Shown: positions 34,068 through 42,977, counted from the first letter of the stretch. The stretch: DNA of 64,000 nt from Candidatus Poribacteria bacterium (GCA_022827625.1 JAJEIE010000019.1:310001-374000); one strand, 5' to 3'. Numbers and translations are program-made. Notes: generated by a model from the sequence alone, not told the origin.

Positions 34068-34097
34068 TTGACACCCTTCCCGAATTTCTGCTAAAAT
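34068..34097 (+). promoter_or_regulatory. Promoter of the second Gfo/Idh/MocA gene
   Basis: TTGACA, 18 bp, TGC-TAAAAT. Confidence 0.7.
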
Positions 34098-34134
34098 GAA
34101 CACTGCGATATAAAAAATGGAAGGAGCAAAATAA

Positions 34135-35172
34135 GTGGCACAAGACACAATTCGAGTCGGTATTATCGGCGCAGGTGGAAATACAAGATCACGGCATATT
34201 CCCGGACTCCAGGCAATCGAAGGCGTTGAAATCGTCGGGGTCTGCAATCGGAGTCAGGAATCTTCACAACGGGTAGCGGACGAGTTCGGGATCCCCAAAA
34301 CCTACGGCAATTGGCAGGATGCTATCGCTGACCCCGATACCAACGCAATCGTCATCGGAACGTGGCCCTATATGCACTGCCGCGCCACTGTGGCAGCACT
34401 TGAGGCGGATAAGCACGTGATGTGCGAGGCACGGATGGCGATGAACGCTGCCGAGGCACATATCATGCGCGCCGTATCACGTCAACAAACACACCTCATC
34501 GCGCAGATCGTTCCGTCACCGATGACCCTAAGAGTAGATAACACCATAAAACGCCTCATTGCCGAGGGGTATATCGGAGATGTGCTTGCCATAGAGGCAC
34601 GCGCAGGCGGCGCATTTCTCGACAGCGAAGCACCGCTCCAGTGGCGGCAGGATTTTGACCTCAGCGGTCTGAATATCATGAGCATGGGAATCTGGTACGA
34701 GGCGTTAATCCGATGGGTCGGCGAAGCGACACGGATTATGGCGATGGGCAAGACATTCATCAAAATGCGTCCCGATGCTGAGGGTGTGATGCGTTCGGTT
34801 CGGATTCCTGAGCATATCGATGTTGTTGGTGATCTCGCCTGTGGCGCACAACTCCATATACAAGTTTCTAACGTTGCCGGATTAGCCGGTGCTCCCGAAG
34901 TCTATGTTTTCGGTAGCAACGGGACTTTGCGCTTTTCAGGAAATCGCCTCTACGGCGGACAGAAAGGCGACACCGAACTCAACGAGATTGATATTCCTGA
35001 AGCAGAGGCAGGTGGGTGGCGCGTCGAAGAGAAATTCGTGAATGCGATCCGTGGTGAAGAGGTTATCACACACACCGACTTTGAGACGGGTGTGAAGTAC
35101 ATGGAGTTCACGGAGGCCGTCACGCGGAGTATGCAGTCGGGCACAGCCATTACTTTGCCACTTCACATCTAA
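34135..35172 (+). CDS. Gfo/Idh/MocA family oxidoreductase
   Basis: 345 residues. N-terminal Rossmann GIIGAGGNTRSRHIPGL, then HVMCEARMAMNAAEA where the usual EKP is EAR, then the C-terminal domain with VYVFGSNGTLRF. NAD(P)-dependent oxidation of a sugar-like substrate is expected; the replaced EKP lysine may alter or abolish catalysis. GTG start with GGAAGGAG upstream. A ferritin-like gene follows after 28 bp on the same strand. Confidence 0.9.
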   Translation: MAQDTIRVGIIGAGGNTRSRHIPGLQAIEGVEIVGVCNRSQESSQRVADEFGIPKTYGNWQDAIADPDTNAIVIGTWPYMHCRATVAALEADKHVMCEARMAMNAAEAHIMRAVSRQQTHLIAQIVPSPMTLRVDNTIKRLIAEGYIGDVLAIEARAGGAFLDSEAPLQWRQDFDLSGLNIMSMGIWYEALIRWVGEATRIMAMGKTFIKMRPDAEGVMRSVRIPEHIDVVGDLACGAQLHIQVSNVAGLAGAPEVYVFGSNGTLRFSGNRLYGGQKGDTELNEIDIPEAEAGGWRVEEKFVNAIRGEEVITHTDFETGVKYMEFTEAVTRSMQSGTAITLPLHI

Positions 35173-35200
35173 GGACAGTCCTACCCTAAAGGAGAAACAT

Positions 35201-35743
35201 TTGACATTAGGCGAACTCTTTAACCTTTGTCAAGATATTGAATTGCGGCAAGCCAAGCTCTACGCCTCCCTCTCATTGCTTCTCGGAGATGTTGATGAAC
35301 GGATCGCACGGTTCTGGGAACAGATGAGCATGGAGGAGTGGCAGCACTATATCCTCGTGGATTTCGGGCGTTCTTTGTGTACCGATGCTTTCGGAATTGA
35401 TTCACCTGTGACGGAGTTGCCAAATATTCCAGTGCAGCAAATTACGGACGCATTGGAGGGACACGAACGCAGAGTCAATAGCGGAGAGATTTCGCTGGAT
35501 GAAGCCTTTGGGATAGCGATTGCAATTGAGGGAAGTGAAGCAGATGCGATCTATATGTACCTGCTCTCTATCATGAGAAGAGCAATTGAGCAGAGCAATC
35601 AACCGTATCTGATGGACCGAATTGTACAGGTGGAGAAGGACATGGTGTCGCACGTACATGGGTTGGTTAAGGCGACACAAAGGTTCGCGAAAGATCCGGC
35701 ACTCATTCGACAGGCGCATCGTTTAGAAGCAGAACACGGGTGA
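35201..35743 (+). CDS. Ferritin-like (rubrerythrin-type) protein
   Basis: 180 residues, all helical. Candidate di-metal ligands: Glu in QDIELRQAKLY, Glu/His in MEEWQHY, Glu in AIEGSEADAIY and His in MVSHVHG. No rubredoxin domain follows. Members reduce peroxide or bind iron. Start TTG at 35201 with AAAGGAG upstream. Probably in one transcript with the preceding dehydrogenase. Convergent with the cation exporter. Confidence 0.72.
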   Translation: MTLGELFNLCQDIELRQAKLYASLSLLLGDVDERIARFWEQMSMEEWQHYILVDFGRSLCTDAFGIDSPVTELPNIPVQQITDALEGHERRVNSGEISLDEAFGIAIAIEGSEADAIYMYLLSIMRRAIEQSNQPYLMDRIVQVEKDMVSHVHGLVKATQRFAKDPALIRQAHRLEAEHG

Positions 35744-35757
35744 GGGTTACGGCGAGA

Positions 35758-36705
35758 CTACGAGTGTTGCGCGTTGCACAGGAGATTTCCGCCTTGTGCG
35801 CAAGCGGTCTGCTCCAGTTGCAAGGTAGTATGACTAATGCCGAAATGTGTTTGCAATTCGGCGTTGATTTCTTCAAGGATCCGATCCGGGGCTAAGGTTG
35901 TGTTCTCATCAACTACGATGTGTGCGCTCAATGCACAGTAGTTGGAACACAGTGACCAGATATGTAGGTCGTGAACGTCTTTGACGGTGTCCAACTCCTG
36001 GAGATGCGTGGCGACGGTGTGTGCGTCTGCATTCCGCGGTGAGTTTTCAAGCAAGATATGTACCGCCTCCCGTGTCACATTCACTGCACCGATAAGTATG
36101 ATCCCACCGATGAGAAAACTCAGCAAAGCATCGATCGGATACCACCCTGTCCAATAGATAATCGCGCCGCCGACAACGACAGCGACCGAGGAGAGCGTGT
36201 CCCCTATCACATGGAGTACAGCACTCCGGACGTTGAGGTTTCCGTGACCCTCACCGTGCAACTGCCATAGGATAAGCAGGTTTCCCACAAAGCCGAGGCA
36301 TGCCACAATAAACATTCCCGTCACTTTTATCTCTGTTGGGGACATGTAGCGTTGATAGGCTTCGTAGAAAATCCAGCCAGAGATGGCGATGAGCGATACA
36401 CCGTTGACAAAAGCGGCGAAGACTTCAGCGCGATGATACCCGTATGTCCGAGAGGCAGTCGCAGGACGGGTTGAGAGATAAATTGCCAACCAGCTAATCA
36501 TCAGCGAGAAGACATCCGACATGACATGCATCGCATCACTGAGGAGTGCTAAACTGCCTGACCAGATACCCCCAATAAGTTCGCCGAGGAAGACGCAGAA
36601 CGTGACGACAACGGCAAACTTGAATTTTTTCTGGAGATGCGTCTGATGGCTATGCGCGTGTCCATCGTCATGATGATGGTGGTGGTCATGACTGTGATTG
36701 TGCAA
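35758..36705 (-). CDS. Cation diffusion facilitator (zinc-type efflux)
   Basis: 315 residues, six membrane spans. The N-terminus is a histidine-rich metal-binding tail (HNHSHDHHHHHDDGHAHSH). SLALLSDAMHVMSD in TM2 and VLHVIGDTLSS in TM5 carry the HxxxD zinc site of CzcD/ZnT proteins. It exchanges Zn2+ or similar for protons across the inner membrane. TTG at 36705 with GGGAG upstream is the preferred start; the open frame upstream to 36735 runs into a palindromic repeat. Confidence 0.92.
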   Translation of the reverse strand: MHNHSHDHHHHHDDGHAHSHQTHLQKKFKFAVVVTFCVFLGELIGGIWSGSLALLSDAMHVMSDVFSLMISWLAIYLSTRPATASRTYGYHRAEVFAAFVNGVSLIAISGWIFYEAYQRYMSPTEIKVTGMFIVACLGFVGNLLILWQLHGEGHGNLNVRSAVLHVIGDTLSSVAVVVGGAIIYWTGWYPIDALLSFLIGGIILIGAVNVTREAVHILLENSPRNADAHTVATHLQELDTVKDVHDLHIWSLCSNYCALSAHIVVDENTTLAPDRILEEINAELQTHFGISHTTLQLEQTACAQGGNLLCNAQHS

Positions 36706-36727
36706 AGCGTCTCCCTTTAAAAGTAGT

Positions 36728-36747
36728 CGGCACACGCCGTTGTGCCG
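36728..36747. repeat. Palindromic repeat CGGCACACGCCGTTGTGCCG
   Basis: Hairpin with 7-bp arms. A second copy with the same AGTAGT prefix and AACT suffix is at 39835-39852. Confidence 0.85.
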
Positions 36748-36796
36748 AAAACTATGGTGGATCCTAAAAACACATAAACACTGTCCTGCCCTGGTA

Positions 36797-36817
36797 GGCG
36801 AGGTTTCTAACCTCGCC
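36797..36817. repeat. GGCGAGG...CCTCGCC palindrome
   Basis: GGCGAGGTT, loop TCT, AACCTCGCC. A near-identical copy is at 49427-49448. Confidence 0.85.
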
Positions 36818-36906
36818 GGTGCAGAGTGTCCAAATAATTCTAAAATCTACCATAAAAACGTAACGGAACAGAAGTGTGGAAACCTCGTCTGATGATGTTG
36901 GAACGT

Positions 36907-37224
36907 TTAATCCGAATCGGTAGATTTGCCCTTCGATCCGCTACTCGTATCCGTTTTCTTCTCTTTTTTCTCGCCTTTGTCCGATGAAGTGCTTTTGTCC
37001 GACGGCTCGCTTTTATCTTTTTTCGCAGATTCTTTATATCCTTCACTTCGGTAGTCTGTGATGTAGAAACCCGAGCCTTTGAAAATCAACCCGGCACCCG
37101 CTCCAATGAGCCGTTTCACTTTACCGTGACACTCCGGGCACTCTTCGATGGGTGGGGCAGTAATACCTTGAAATCGCTCGAATTGGTTGTCACAGGCGAG
37201 ACATTTATACTCGTATGTGGGCAT
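36907..37224 (-). CDS. FmdB-family zinc ribbon protein with charged tail
   Basis: 105 residues. The N-terminal ~55 match the FmdB/CxxC_CXXC_SSSS family: MPTYEYKCLACDNQFERFQ, then ECPECHGKVKRL, giving two CxxC knuckles, followed by GSGFYITDYRS. A ~45-residue Lys/Ser/Asp tail ends in SDSD-type low complexity. Possibly a regulator, as suggested for FmdB, but unproven. Confidence 0.9.
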   Translation of the reverse strand: MPTYEYKCLACDNQFERFQGITAPPIEECPECHGKVKRLIGAGAGLIFKGSGFYITDYRSEGYKESAKKDKSEPSDKSTSSDKGEKKEKKTDTSSGSKGKSTDSD

Positions 37225-37436
37225 ATAAAACGATCCTCCATTTCGGCGTATTTTACAGACAGGTTTCTTGGTAAGGTGACTCTTGGCATTTCTAAGTCAC
37301 GATATTTAACTGACTGCTGATAGCCGACTGCTGACAGCCACTAAAAAAAGTTTGTTGCTAAAAAGAAGATATTTTGGTAAATTTTAATCGTTACGTAGGC
37401 AAAAGTCAAGCGAATTTTTTGGAATCGAGGTTTTTT

Positions 37437-38795
37437 ATGTTTCGCCTTCCTATTGATGCCGAGAGTTTTCCGCTCGGTAAGGGACCCATGGTCATGCTGG
37501 TCCTTTTTCTCGTGTCCACCCTTTTTATCTTCGGACGATCCGAGGAAGCGGGTGAGAATCTGGAATTTTGGATTTTCGCTAATACCCATTACGAAGAATA
37601 CCAAGCGCGCGTGCCGATTTTTGAGGCACAGAACCCGGGGGTCAACGTGCAGCTTATCAATTTTGGTAACACGATGCACGACAAACTCCTCGCTGCCATG
37701 CTGTCGAATTTCGGTGCTCCCGATCTCGTTGAGGTCGAGATTACATCCATCGGGCGGTTCCTCAAAGGCGCAATCGACGAGGTAGGTTTTGTCGATCTCC
37801 GTCCACGTTTAGAGAGCGAAGGCTGGATGGAGAAGTTGGTCGTCAGTCGCTTTACACCGTGGTCCTATCGTGGAAAGATTTTCGGAATTCCGCACGATTT
37901 GCATCCGGTCGTTCTCCTCTATCGCGACGACCTCTTTAAAGCCGCAGGCGTTGAGATGACTGAGGTTGAAACGTGGGACGATTTTATCGTCGCTGGAAAA
38001 AAAGCGACGCGCGATCTTGACGGCGATGGTGAGATTGATCAATACGCCATTGTCCTGGATCGACGCACGGAGAGCGACTATTTCAGCCTACTCCTCCAGC
38101 AAGGCGGCGGCTTTTTTGATGAGGAGGGCAACGTCATTATTGACAGCGAACTCGCAATTGAGACTTTAGAATTCTTCACGGCACTCTTCAACGAGCATGA
38201 GATTGCTACGCCGGTCTACGGCACATGGCACGGCGACCCAAGCAATTTTGCTGCCATGCAAGACGGTAAAATCCTCTCTATCCTCTCACCCGATTGGTAC
38301 GTCGGGATTCTCAAGAGTCAGGTACCCCAGATGTCCGGCAAATGGAAGGCGATACCCATGCCAGCGTGGCATCCAGGGGGTAGGCGGACCACAACACGCG
38401 GTGGCACGATGATTGGGATGACGACGCAATGCACAAATCCTGACAAAGCCTGGGAACTCCTCAAGTTCACATATTTTGACCGTCCTGGACTCGTGAACCG
38501 ATATGAAACGACACGTATCATTCCGCCGCTCAAATCCGCATGGGACGCCCCTATTTTTAAAGAACCCGACCCCTATTTAGGAGGTCAGCCGCTCGGGGAT
38601 TTATTTATTGAACTCGCACCCGATTTACCACCACGTTATCAGAATCCCTACTGGTCGGAAGGCGCAGATCTATTGAATGACGCAATTTTCGCCGCCGTAA
38701 CAGAAAAGCAGACCCCCAGAGCGGCGCTCACAGAGCTTGCCGAGAAAGTCCGAGCACTCATCGCGAAGGACCAAGGACGCTGGGGTGAATTATAA
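37437..38795 (+). CDS. Sugar ABC transporter extracellular binding protein (family 1)
   Basis: 452 residues. N-terminal hydrophobic signal or anchor (VMLVLFLVSTLFIFG) without lipobox. Fold marks of MalE-type binding proteins: WIFANTHYEEYQARVPIFE, APDLVEVEITSIGRFL, GIPHDLHPVVLLYRDDL, and C-terminal NPDKAWELLKFTYFD. ATG at 37437 is chosen because GAGG precedes it at 37427; in-frame codons run upstream to 37374. A permease follows after ~130 bp. Probably sugar or oligosaccharide uptake. Confidence 0.88.
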   Translation: MFRLPIDAESFPLGKGPMVMLVLFLVSTLFIFGRSEEAGENLEFWIFANTHYEEYQARVPIFEAQNPGVNVQLINFGNTMHDKLLAAMLSNFGAPDLVEVEITSIGRFLKGAIDEVGFVDLRPRLESEGWMEKLVVSRFTPWSYRGKIFGIPHDLHPVVLLYRDDLFKAAGVEMTEVETWDDFIVAGKKATRDLDGDGEIDQYAIVLDRRTESDYFSLLLQQGGGFFDEEGNVIIDSELAIETLEFFTALFNEHEIATPVYGTWHGDPSNFAAMQDGKILSILSPDWYVGILKSQVPQMSGKWKAIPMPAWHPGGRRTTTRGGTMIGMTTQCTNPDKAWELLKFTYFDRPGLVNRYETTRIIPPLKSAWDAPIFKEPDPYLGGQPLGDLFIELAPDLPPRYQNPYWSEGADLLNDAIFAAVTEKQTPRAALTELAEKVRALIAKDQGRWGEL

Positions 38796-38929
38796 TTTTC
38801 TCAAACAGCATCGGCTGATGAACCCTCGGCCAATGTCTGTAGCATTGCAACAGCGGCAGCAATGCGAATTTGAAAGATAACGCTGCACACTATAGAGTTC
38901 CTGACAACTCGCTTGCGATAATTAAAAAA

Positions 38930-39829
38930 ATGAAAACCAAACCAACGACATACCGCTTTTGGAACCAACAACAGAAAATCGCCCCTTATCTTTTCATCGC
39001 CCCGTTCTACATACTTTTCGTTGTCTTTATGGGGTATCCACTTATTTCGTCGCTCGTGATGAGCCTGTATGAGATGCGTGGATTCCAAAGTCGGATATTC
39101 GTCGGAATCGGGAACTTCGTAGATCTCTTCCGCGATCCAATCTTCTGGAAATCCCTCCGAAACACCGCCTATTTTGCCGCAGGCACGCTAACCCTTCAAT
39201 TGCCGATTGCGCTGCTCTTAGCAATCCTGCTCAACTCCAAATTCGTTAGAGGGAAAAACATCCTCAGACTCGCCTTCTTCGCACCCGTGTTGGTTGCGGG
39301 TGTTTTCGTCGCTATCATTTTTAACCTCGTCTATGACCAACGCGCAGGCTTAGTGAATGAGGAATTCATCTTCTTTGGTAAGGAGATTGGTTGGTTGAAC
39401 GAAGAAAATTACGTGATGCCAGCAGTCATTTTAACAGGCGTTTGGCAGTGGGCAGGCTTCAACATGATTTATTTCTTAGCGGGTTTACAAGGCATCCGAC
39501 AGGAACTATACGAAGCCGCAGCGGTTGATGGCGCGAATTGGTGGCAAGCGTTTCTACATGTCACACTCCCTTCCTTGCGACCTGTGATCGCTTTCGTCTT
39601 TGTTGTGTCAATGATAGGTTCGTTGCAACTCTTCGATCTCCCCTATATCCTAACAAACGGTGGTGAACCCGCTGATGCCGGTTCAACGATCGTCATGTAT
39701 CTCTACAAAAACGGATTTCAGTTCATGCGTCTCGGCTATGCAGCAACAATCGGCTGGGTGTTATTTTTCATTATCGCTGTCATCTCGATTGTCCAACTGA
39801 AATTACTCGGCATTTTCCGAGATGAATAG
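38930..39829 (+). CDS. Sugar ABC transporter permease (MalF-type)
   Basis: 299 residues from ATG 38930, six membrane spans. The EAA loop reads ELYEAAAVDGANWWQAFLH, which docks to an ATPase. TTG at 38870 is in frame and would add 20 residues; ATG fits the family better though neither start has a good RBS. A second MalG-type permease and the ATPase normally follow, but here hisA comes next, so the transporter is incomplete in this locus. Confidence 0.88.
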   Translation: MKTKPTTYRFWNQQQKIAPYLFIAPFYILFVVFMGYPLISSLVMSLYEMRGFQSRIFVGIGNFVDLFRDPIFWKSLRNTAYFAAGTLTLQLPIALLLAILLNSKFVRGKNILRLAFFAPVLVAGVFVAIIFNLVYDQRAGLVNEEFIFFGKEIGWLNEENYVMPAVILTGVWQWAGFNMIYFLAGLQGIRQELYEAAAVDGANWWQAFLHVTLPSLRPVIAFVFVVSMIGSLQLFDLPYILTNGGEPADAGSTIVMYLYKNGFQFMRLGYAATIGWVLFFIIAVISIVQLKLLGIFRDE

Positions 39830-39834
39830 TAGTA

Positions 39835-39852
39835 GGCACACGCCGTTGTGCC
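39835..39852. repeat. Palindromic repeat, second copy
   Basis: GGCACACGCCGTTGTGCC, as at 36728, just after the permease stop and before hisA. Confidence 0.85.
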
Positions 39853-39875
39853 GTCAACTGTAGAAAGGAAAAACT

Positions 39876-40583
39876 TTGCAGATACTACCCGCAATTGATC
39901 TTCGCGGTGGAAAATGTGTAAATCTCGTTCAGGGCATTGCAGAACAGGAGACCGTCTTCTCGGATGCCCCAGTGGAAATGGCACTGCGGTGGCAGGCAGA
40001 AGGCGCGGAATATCTCCATCTCGTAGACTTGGATGGCGCGTTTCAAAACGAATCAGCGAACCTTGACATCGTTGGCGAGATTGTTGATGCCCTTGAGATC
40101 CCAGTCCAACTTGGTGGCGGTATCCGTAGTATGGAACGCTTGGATACCGTGTTGGCGTTGGGTGTTGATCGCGCCATTTTAGGCACCGTTGCCCTCAAGC
40201 AACCCGATTTCGTGAAACAGGCGTGCGCCAAATACGACGCACGCATCGCTGTCGGTATTGATGCAAAGGACGGGATGGTCGCGACGGAGGGATGGTTAGA
40301 GGTTTCGCAAAAGTCCGCCGTTGAATTCGCACAAGAGATGACGGACGTGCAGACGCTTATTTACACCGACATCAAGAGCGACGGCATGCTCAAGGGACCG
40401 AATGTCGAGGCAACCGTCGATATTATCAACGCTGTCTCAGCGGACGTGATTGGTTCCGGTGGTGTTACGTCGCTTGCGGACATAGCTGCCCTGAAAGGGA
40501 TTGGTGCGAGCGGCGCGATTATAGGTCGTGCTTTGTATACAGGCGACCTCACGCTCAATGATGCCATTGCTGCTGCGAGTTAA
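39876..40583 (+). CDS. hisA: Phosphoribosylformimino-AICAR ribotide isomerase
   Basis: 235 residues, TIM barrel; isomerises ProFAR in histidine synthesis. PAIDLRGGKCVNLVQG carries the first catalytic Asp; LGGGIRSMERLD the phosphate loop; LIYTDIKSDGMLKGPN the second catalytic Asp; GSGGVTS the C-terminal phosphate site. Start TTG at 39876 with AAAGGAA upstream. No other his gene is adjacent, so it is isolated from the pathway here. Confidence 0.95.
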   Translation: MQILPAIDLRGGKCVNLVQGIAEQETVFSDAPVEMALRWQAEGAEYLHLVDLDGAFQNESANLDIVGEIVDALEIPVQLGGGIRSMERLDTVLALGVDRAILGTVALKQPDFVKQACAKYDARIAVGIDAKDGMVATEGWLEVSQKSAVEFAQEMTDVQTLIYTDIKSDGMLKGPNVEATVDIINAVSADVIGSGGVTSLADIAALKGIGASGAIIGRALYTGDLTLNDAIAAAS

Positions 40584-40634
40584 AAGACAGATTTTTTACA
40601 AGGGTCTTGGCGTTTCCGATGAAGGCATCTCCAA

Positions 40635-40874
40635 TTAGGAGGCAGACAGCAATAACGCCTTTTCGACAGCGATAGGGAGCTGAATTAGATGAAAACGGTT
40701 AGCTGCATAGGCATAATCTTCGCCGCTTTCATCTATAACGCGGATATAACCGTGAGCCGTTGCATCATCATCTGGAATAACGCGATACACTTTCCCTACT
40801 TCAAGAGAAGCGAGGTATCCGTCGTTGTTAAGACATAGACCGAATGGCAAAGATTGATTTTCTTTTTTGCTCAT
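40635..40874 (-). CDS. Small hypothetical protein
   Basis: 79 residues, soluble, with SLEVGKVYRVIPDDDA and RVIDESGEDYAYAANRF. I recall similar small proteins in cyanobacteria and other large genomes, often next to a homologue of the neighbouring 78-residue gene. Function unknown. It starts 2 bp after that gene's stop, so the two are coupled. Confidence 0.75.
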   Translation of the reverse strand: MSKKENQSLPFGLCLNNDGYLASLEVGKVYRVIPDDDATAHGYIRVIDESGEDYAYAANRFHLIQLPIAVEKALLLSAS

Positions 40875-40876
40875 CT

Positions 40877-41113
40877 TTAATCAAGGAATGGGAGTTTAAT
40901 TTTGAATTCCCTTTTGCCGATATTGTCGGCTTGGCACCAGTGAACTTCGGCGAGACGAACTGAACCATTCGTCAGGCGAACGTATGCTACTCCCTTCAGT
41001 TTACGCCATCTGCCTCGACCGTACTGACGCTGTAATCGGGCTTGGTTCCTAATGCCACTACCGCGGCTAATTGTTTCAATTTGCGTAATTTCTCCAACAA
41101 TCTCAAAATCCAT
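40877..41113 (-). CDS. Small hypothetical protein, first of a coupled pair
   Basis: 78 residues, basic, beginning MDFEIVGEITQIETISRGSG, with GRGRWRKLKGVAYVRL and EVHWCQA. No recognised domain; I recall the pair as recurrent in other genomes. The two-gene layout is compatible with a toxin-antitoxin pair, but no known toxin motif is seen. Confidence 0.75.
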   Translation of the reverse strand: MDFEIVGEITQIETISRGSGIRNQARLQRQYGRGRWRKLKGVAYVRLTNGSVRLAEVHWCQADNIGKREFKIKLPFLD

Positions 41114-41320
41114 TGTTGTATATCATCCCAACTTATATTAAATTATTATAACATATTTCTAATGATTTCTGAAATTAAAACTATAAGTGGACCCAGAGAT
41201 ATTCAATTGTTACATTATCTGAATCGCAGATGACACGGGTTGCGCGGATTTAAAGAGATTTGGGAAATTTCATAGAGAATTGAAGATCTTTAATATCAAA
41301 ACAAGGTCATTCAGTTCTTC

Positions 41321-41378
41321 TGTAGGAGGGATTTCCAAATCCCGACTTCTTACTATAGGAGCGAGCTCCTGCTCGCGA
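41321..41378 (+). repeat. Palindromic repeat copy plus GAGCGAGCTCCTGCTCG repeat
   Basis: 41321-41346 is the GGGATTTCCAAATCCC repeat; 41354-41378 is the second type, also seen in degenerate form at 29631. Confidence 0.82.
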
Positions 41379-41426
41379 CTTTTCTGATAGACAAAACTGA
41401 ATAGTTTATTGCTCTTTCTCTTTACC

Positions 41427-41456
41427 TTGACATACCACTTTGTAGAGGGGTATAAT
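41427..41456 (+). promoter_or_regulatory. Promoter of the small protein/FAD oxidoreductase pair
   Basis: TTGACA, 18 bp, TATAAT, followed by TAGGAG and ATG at 41480. Confidence 0.75.
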
Positions 41457-41479
41457 TGTTTAGGAGTTAATGAATTAAA

Positions 41480-41683
41480 ATGGCAGACTATGAAATTGAT
41501 GAAAATCGCAGAATTCGCCGAGAAATATCAGCTCGGTTCGACCATGATGTGGACAAACTGATCGCGTACTATCAAGAATTAGAGGAAGAGTACCGGAAAT
41601 CTGGAAAGTACAAGTTCGTGGATCCACCCTCAGAGACATCGGAAGAAGCAACAAAATCAACGAATAAAGATGCCGCTGACTAA
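41480..41683 (+). CDS. Small acidic hypothetical protein
   Basis: 67 residues, hydrophilic and helical (RRIRREISARFDHDVDKLI, YYQELEEEYRK). I recall similar small proteins, sometimes paired with toxins, but no toxin is adjacent. It has its own promoter and TAGGAG box. The next gene's upstream ATG (41670) lies inside its last codons. Confidence 0.7.
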   Translation: MADYEIDENRRIRREISARFDHDVDKLIAYYQELEEEYRKSGKYKFVDPPSETSEEATKSTNKDAAD

Positions 41684-41714
41684 TGATTTTCCTACACGCC
41701 TCATAGACAAGCAG

Positions 41715-42977
41715 ATGAACACGCACCACAATTACGACCTCATCGTTATCGGCGGAGGACCCGCTGGCAGCACCGTTGCAACCCTTGTTGCAGAACAGGG
41801 ATACCGCGTCCTACTCCTCGAACGCGAAGCCGAACCGAAATTCAAAATCGGTGAGTCGCTAATCCCCGCGACCTACTGGACTTTCAAACGACTCGGCATG
41901 CTTGAAAAACTACGGACAAGCCACTTTCCACAGAAATACAGCGTCCAATTCTACTCACGCACCGGCAAAGCCTCCAGTCCGTTCTACTTCTTCCAAACCA
42001 ACCCGCATGAGAGTGCCGTCACATGGCAGGTATTGCGAAGCGAGTTTGACGAGATGCTCCTGGACAACGCGAAAGAGAAAGGTGTGGAGGTGCAACGCGG
42101 AATCCGTGTCCGAGAGGTGCTTTTCGAGGACGATACAGCCACCGGTGTTGTGGTCCAAGGCGTAAACGGCACCCATGAAACCCGCAACGCAACCGTCATC
42201 GCCGATTCCACTGGGCAGCGATCGCTGATCGGACGGCAACTCGGTCTAAATACAGTCGAACCCAACCTCAAAATGGCATCGCTCTTTACACACTACGAGG
42301 GGGGATACAGGGACGAAGGCATCGACGCAGGCGCGACGCTCATCCTACATACGGAGGCGAAAGACTCTTGGTTCTGGTCGATCCCCTTGCCCTATAACCG
42401 CACGAGCATCGGTGTCGTTGGTGAACTCGACTACCTCCTCCAAAATCGGAGAGATACCAACGGTAGACTCGATACGCAGCAAATTTTCACCGAGGAACTT
42501 GAGAGATGCCCCGCGCTGAAGGGGCGACTTGAAGGTGCGAAGCAGCTCTTCCCTATCCAAACTACGAAAGATTTTTCCTATCGTGCCAGCCGTATTGCAG
42601 GCAATCATTGGGTGTTGGTCGGCGATGCGTTCGGGTTCTTGGATCCGGTCTATTCGACTGGGCTGTTTCTGGCACTCAAGTCGGGTGAGATGGCAGCGGA
42701 CGCTATCCTTGAAGCCTTTGAAAAAGATGACTTTTCCGAGACACAGCTTGGAAGTTTCGGACCGACGTTTGTAGACGGGATGGAGGCATTTCGGAAACTC
42801 GTCTACGCTTTTTACACAAAAGAATTTAGTTTTGCACGGTTTCTATCGCAATACCCGGAGCATCAGGGAGGCATCGTTGACATTTTGAGTGGGGATGTAT
42901 TTAGAAAAGACGTGACCCACATTTTTCCCGCGATGGCAGAGATGTGTCCATTGCCGCCTGAAGTGCCACTCGGTTGA
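41715..42977 (+). CDS. FAD-dependent oxidoreductase, flavin halogenase/geranylgeranyl-reductase-like
   Basis: 420 residues. N-terminal FAD loop LIVIGGGPAGSTVATL and LLLERE; GESLIPATYW; WFWSIPLPYNRTSIGVVG; and the second FAD motif VGDAFGFLDPVYSTG. This matches the tryptophan-halogenase/FixC-type superfamily. The halogenase GWxWxIP motif appears as DSWFWSIP, one reason for suspecting a halogenase-like member. ATG at 41715 gives a typical N-terminus; ATG at 41670 would overlap the preceding gene. Substrate unknown. Confidence 0.82.
   Translation: MNTHHNYDLIVIGGGPAGSTVATLVAEQGYRVLLLEREAEPKFKIGESLIPATYWTFKRLGMLEKLRTSHFPQKYSVQFYSRTGKASSPFYFFQTNPHESAVTWQVLRSEFDEMLLDNAKEKGVEVQRGIRVREVLFEDDTATGVVVQGVNGTHETRNATVIADSTGQRSLIGRQLGLNTVEPNLKMASLFTHYEGGYRDEGIDAGATLILHTEAKDSWFWSIPLPYNRTSIGVVGELDYLLQNRRDTNGRLDTQQIFTEELERCPALKGRLEGAKQLFPIQTTKDFSYRASRIAGNHWVLVGDAFGFLDPVYSTGLFLALKSGEMAADAILEAFEKDDFSETQLGSFGPTFVDGMEAFRKLVYAFYTKEFSFARFLSQYPEHQGGIVDILSGDVFRKDVTHIFPAMAEMCPLPPEVPLG

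Larger units (their letters stand above)
41114..41479. other. Intergenic region with repeats and promoter
   Basis: 366 bp without a gene: palindromic repeat at 41321-41346, a second-type repeat (TATAGGAGCGAGCTCCTGCT) at 41354-41378, and a promoter at 41427-41456. The first 200 bp is AT-rich and shows nothing recognisable. Confidence 0.7.

Noticed and set aside
36840-37046. Basic protein frame opposite or overlapping the FmdB gene
   Set aside because: It is the shifted frame of the Lys/Ser-rich FmdB tail; the FmdB frame has clear CxxC motifs.
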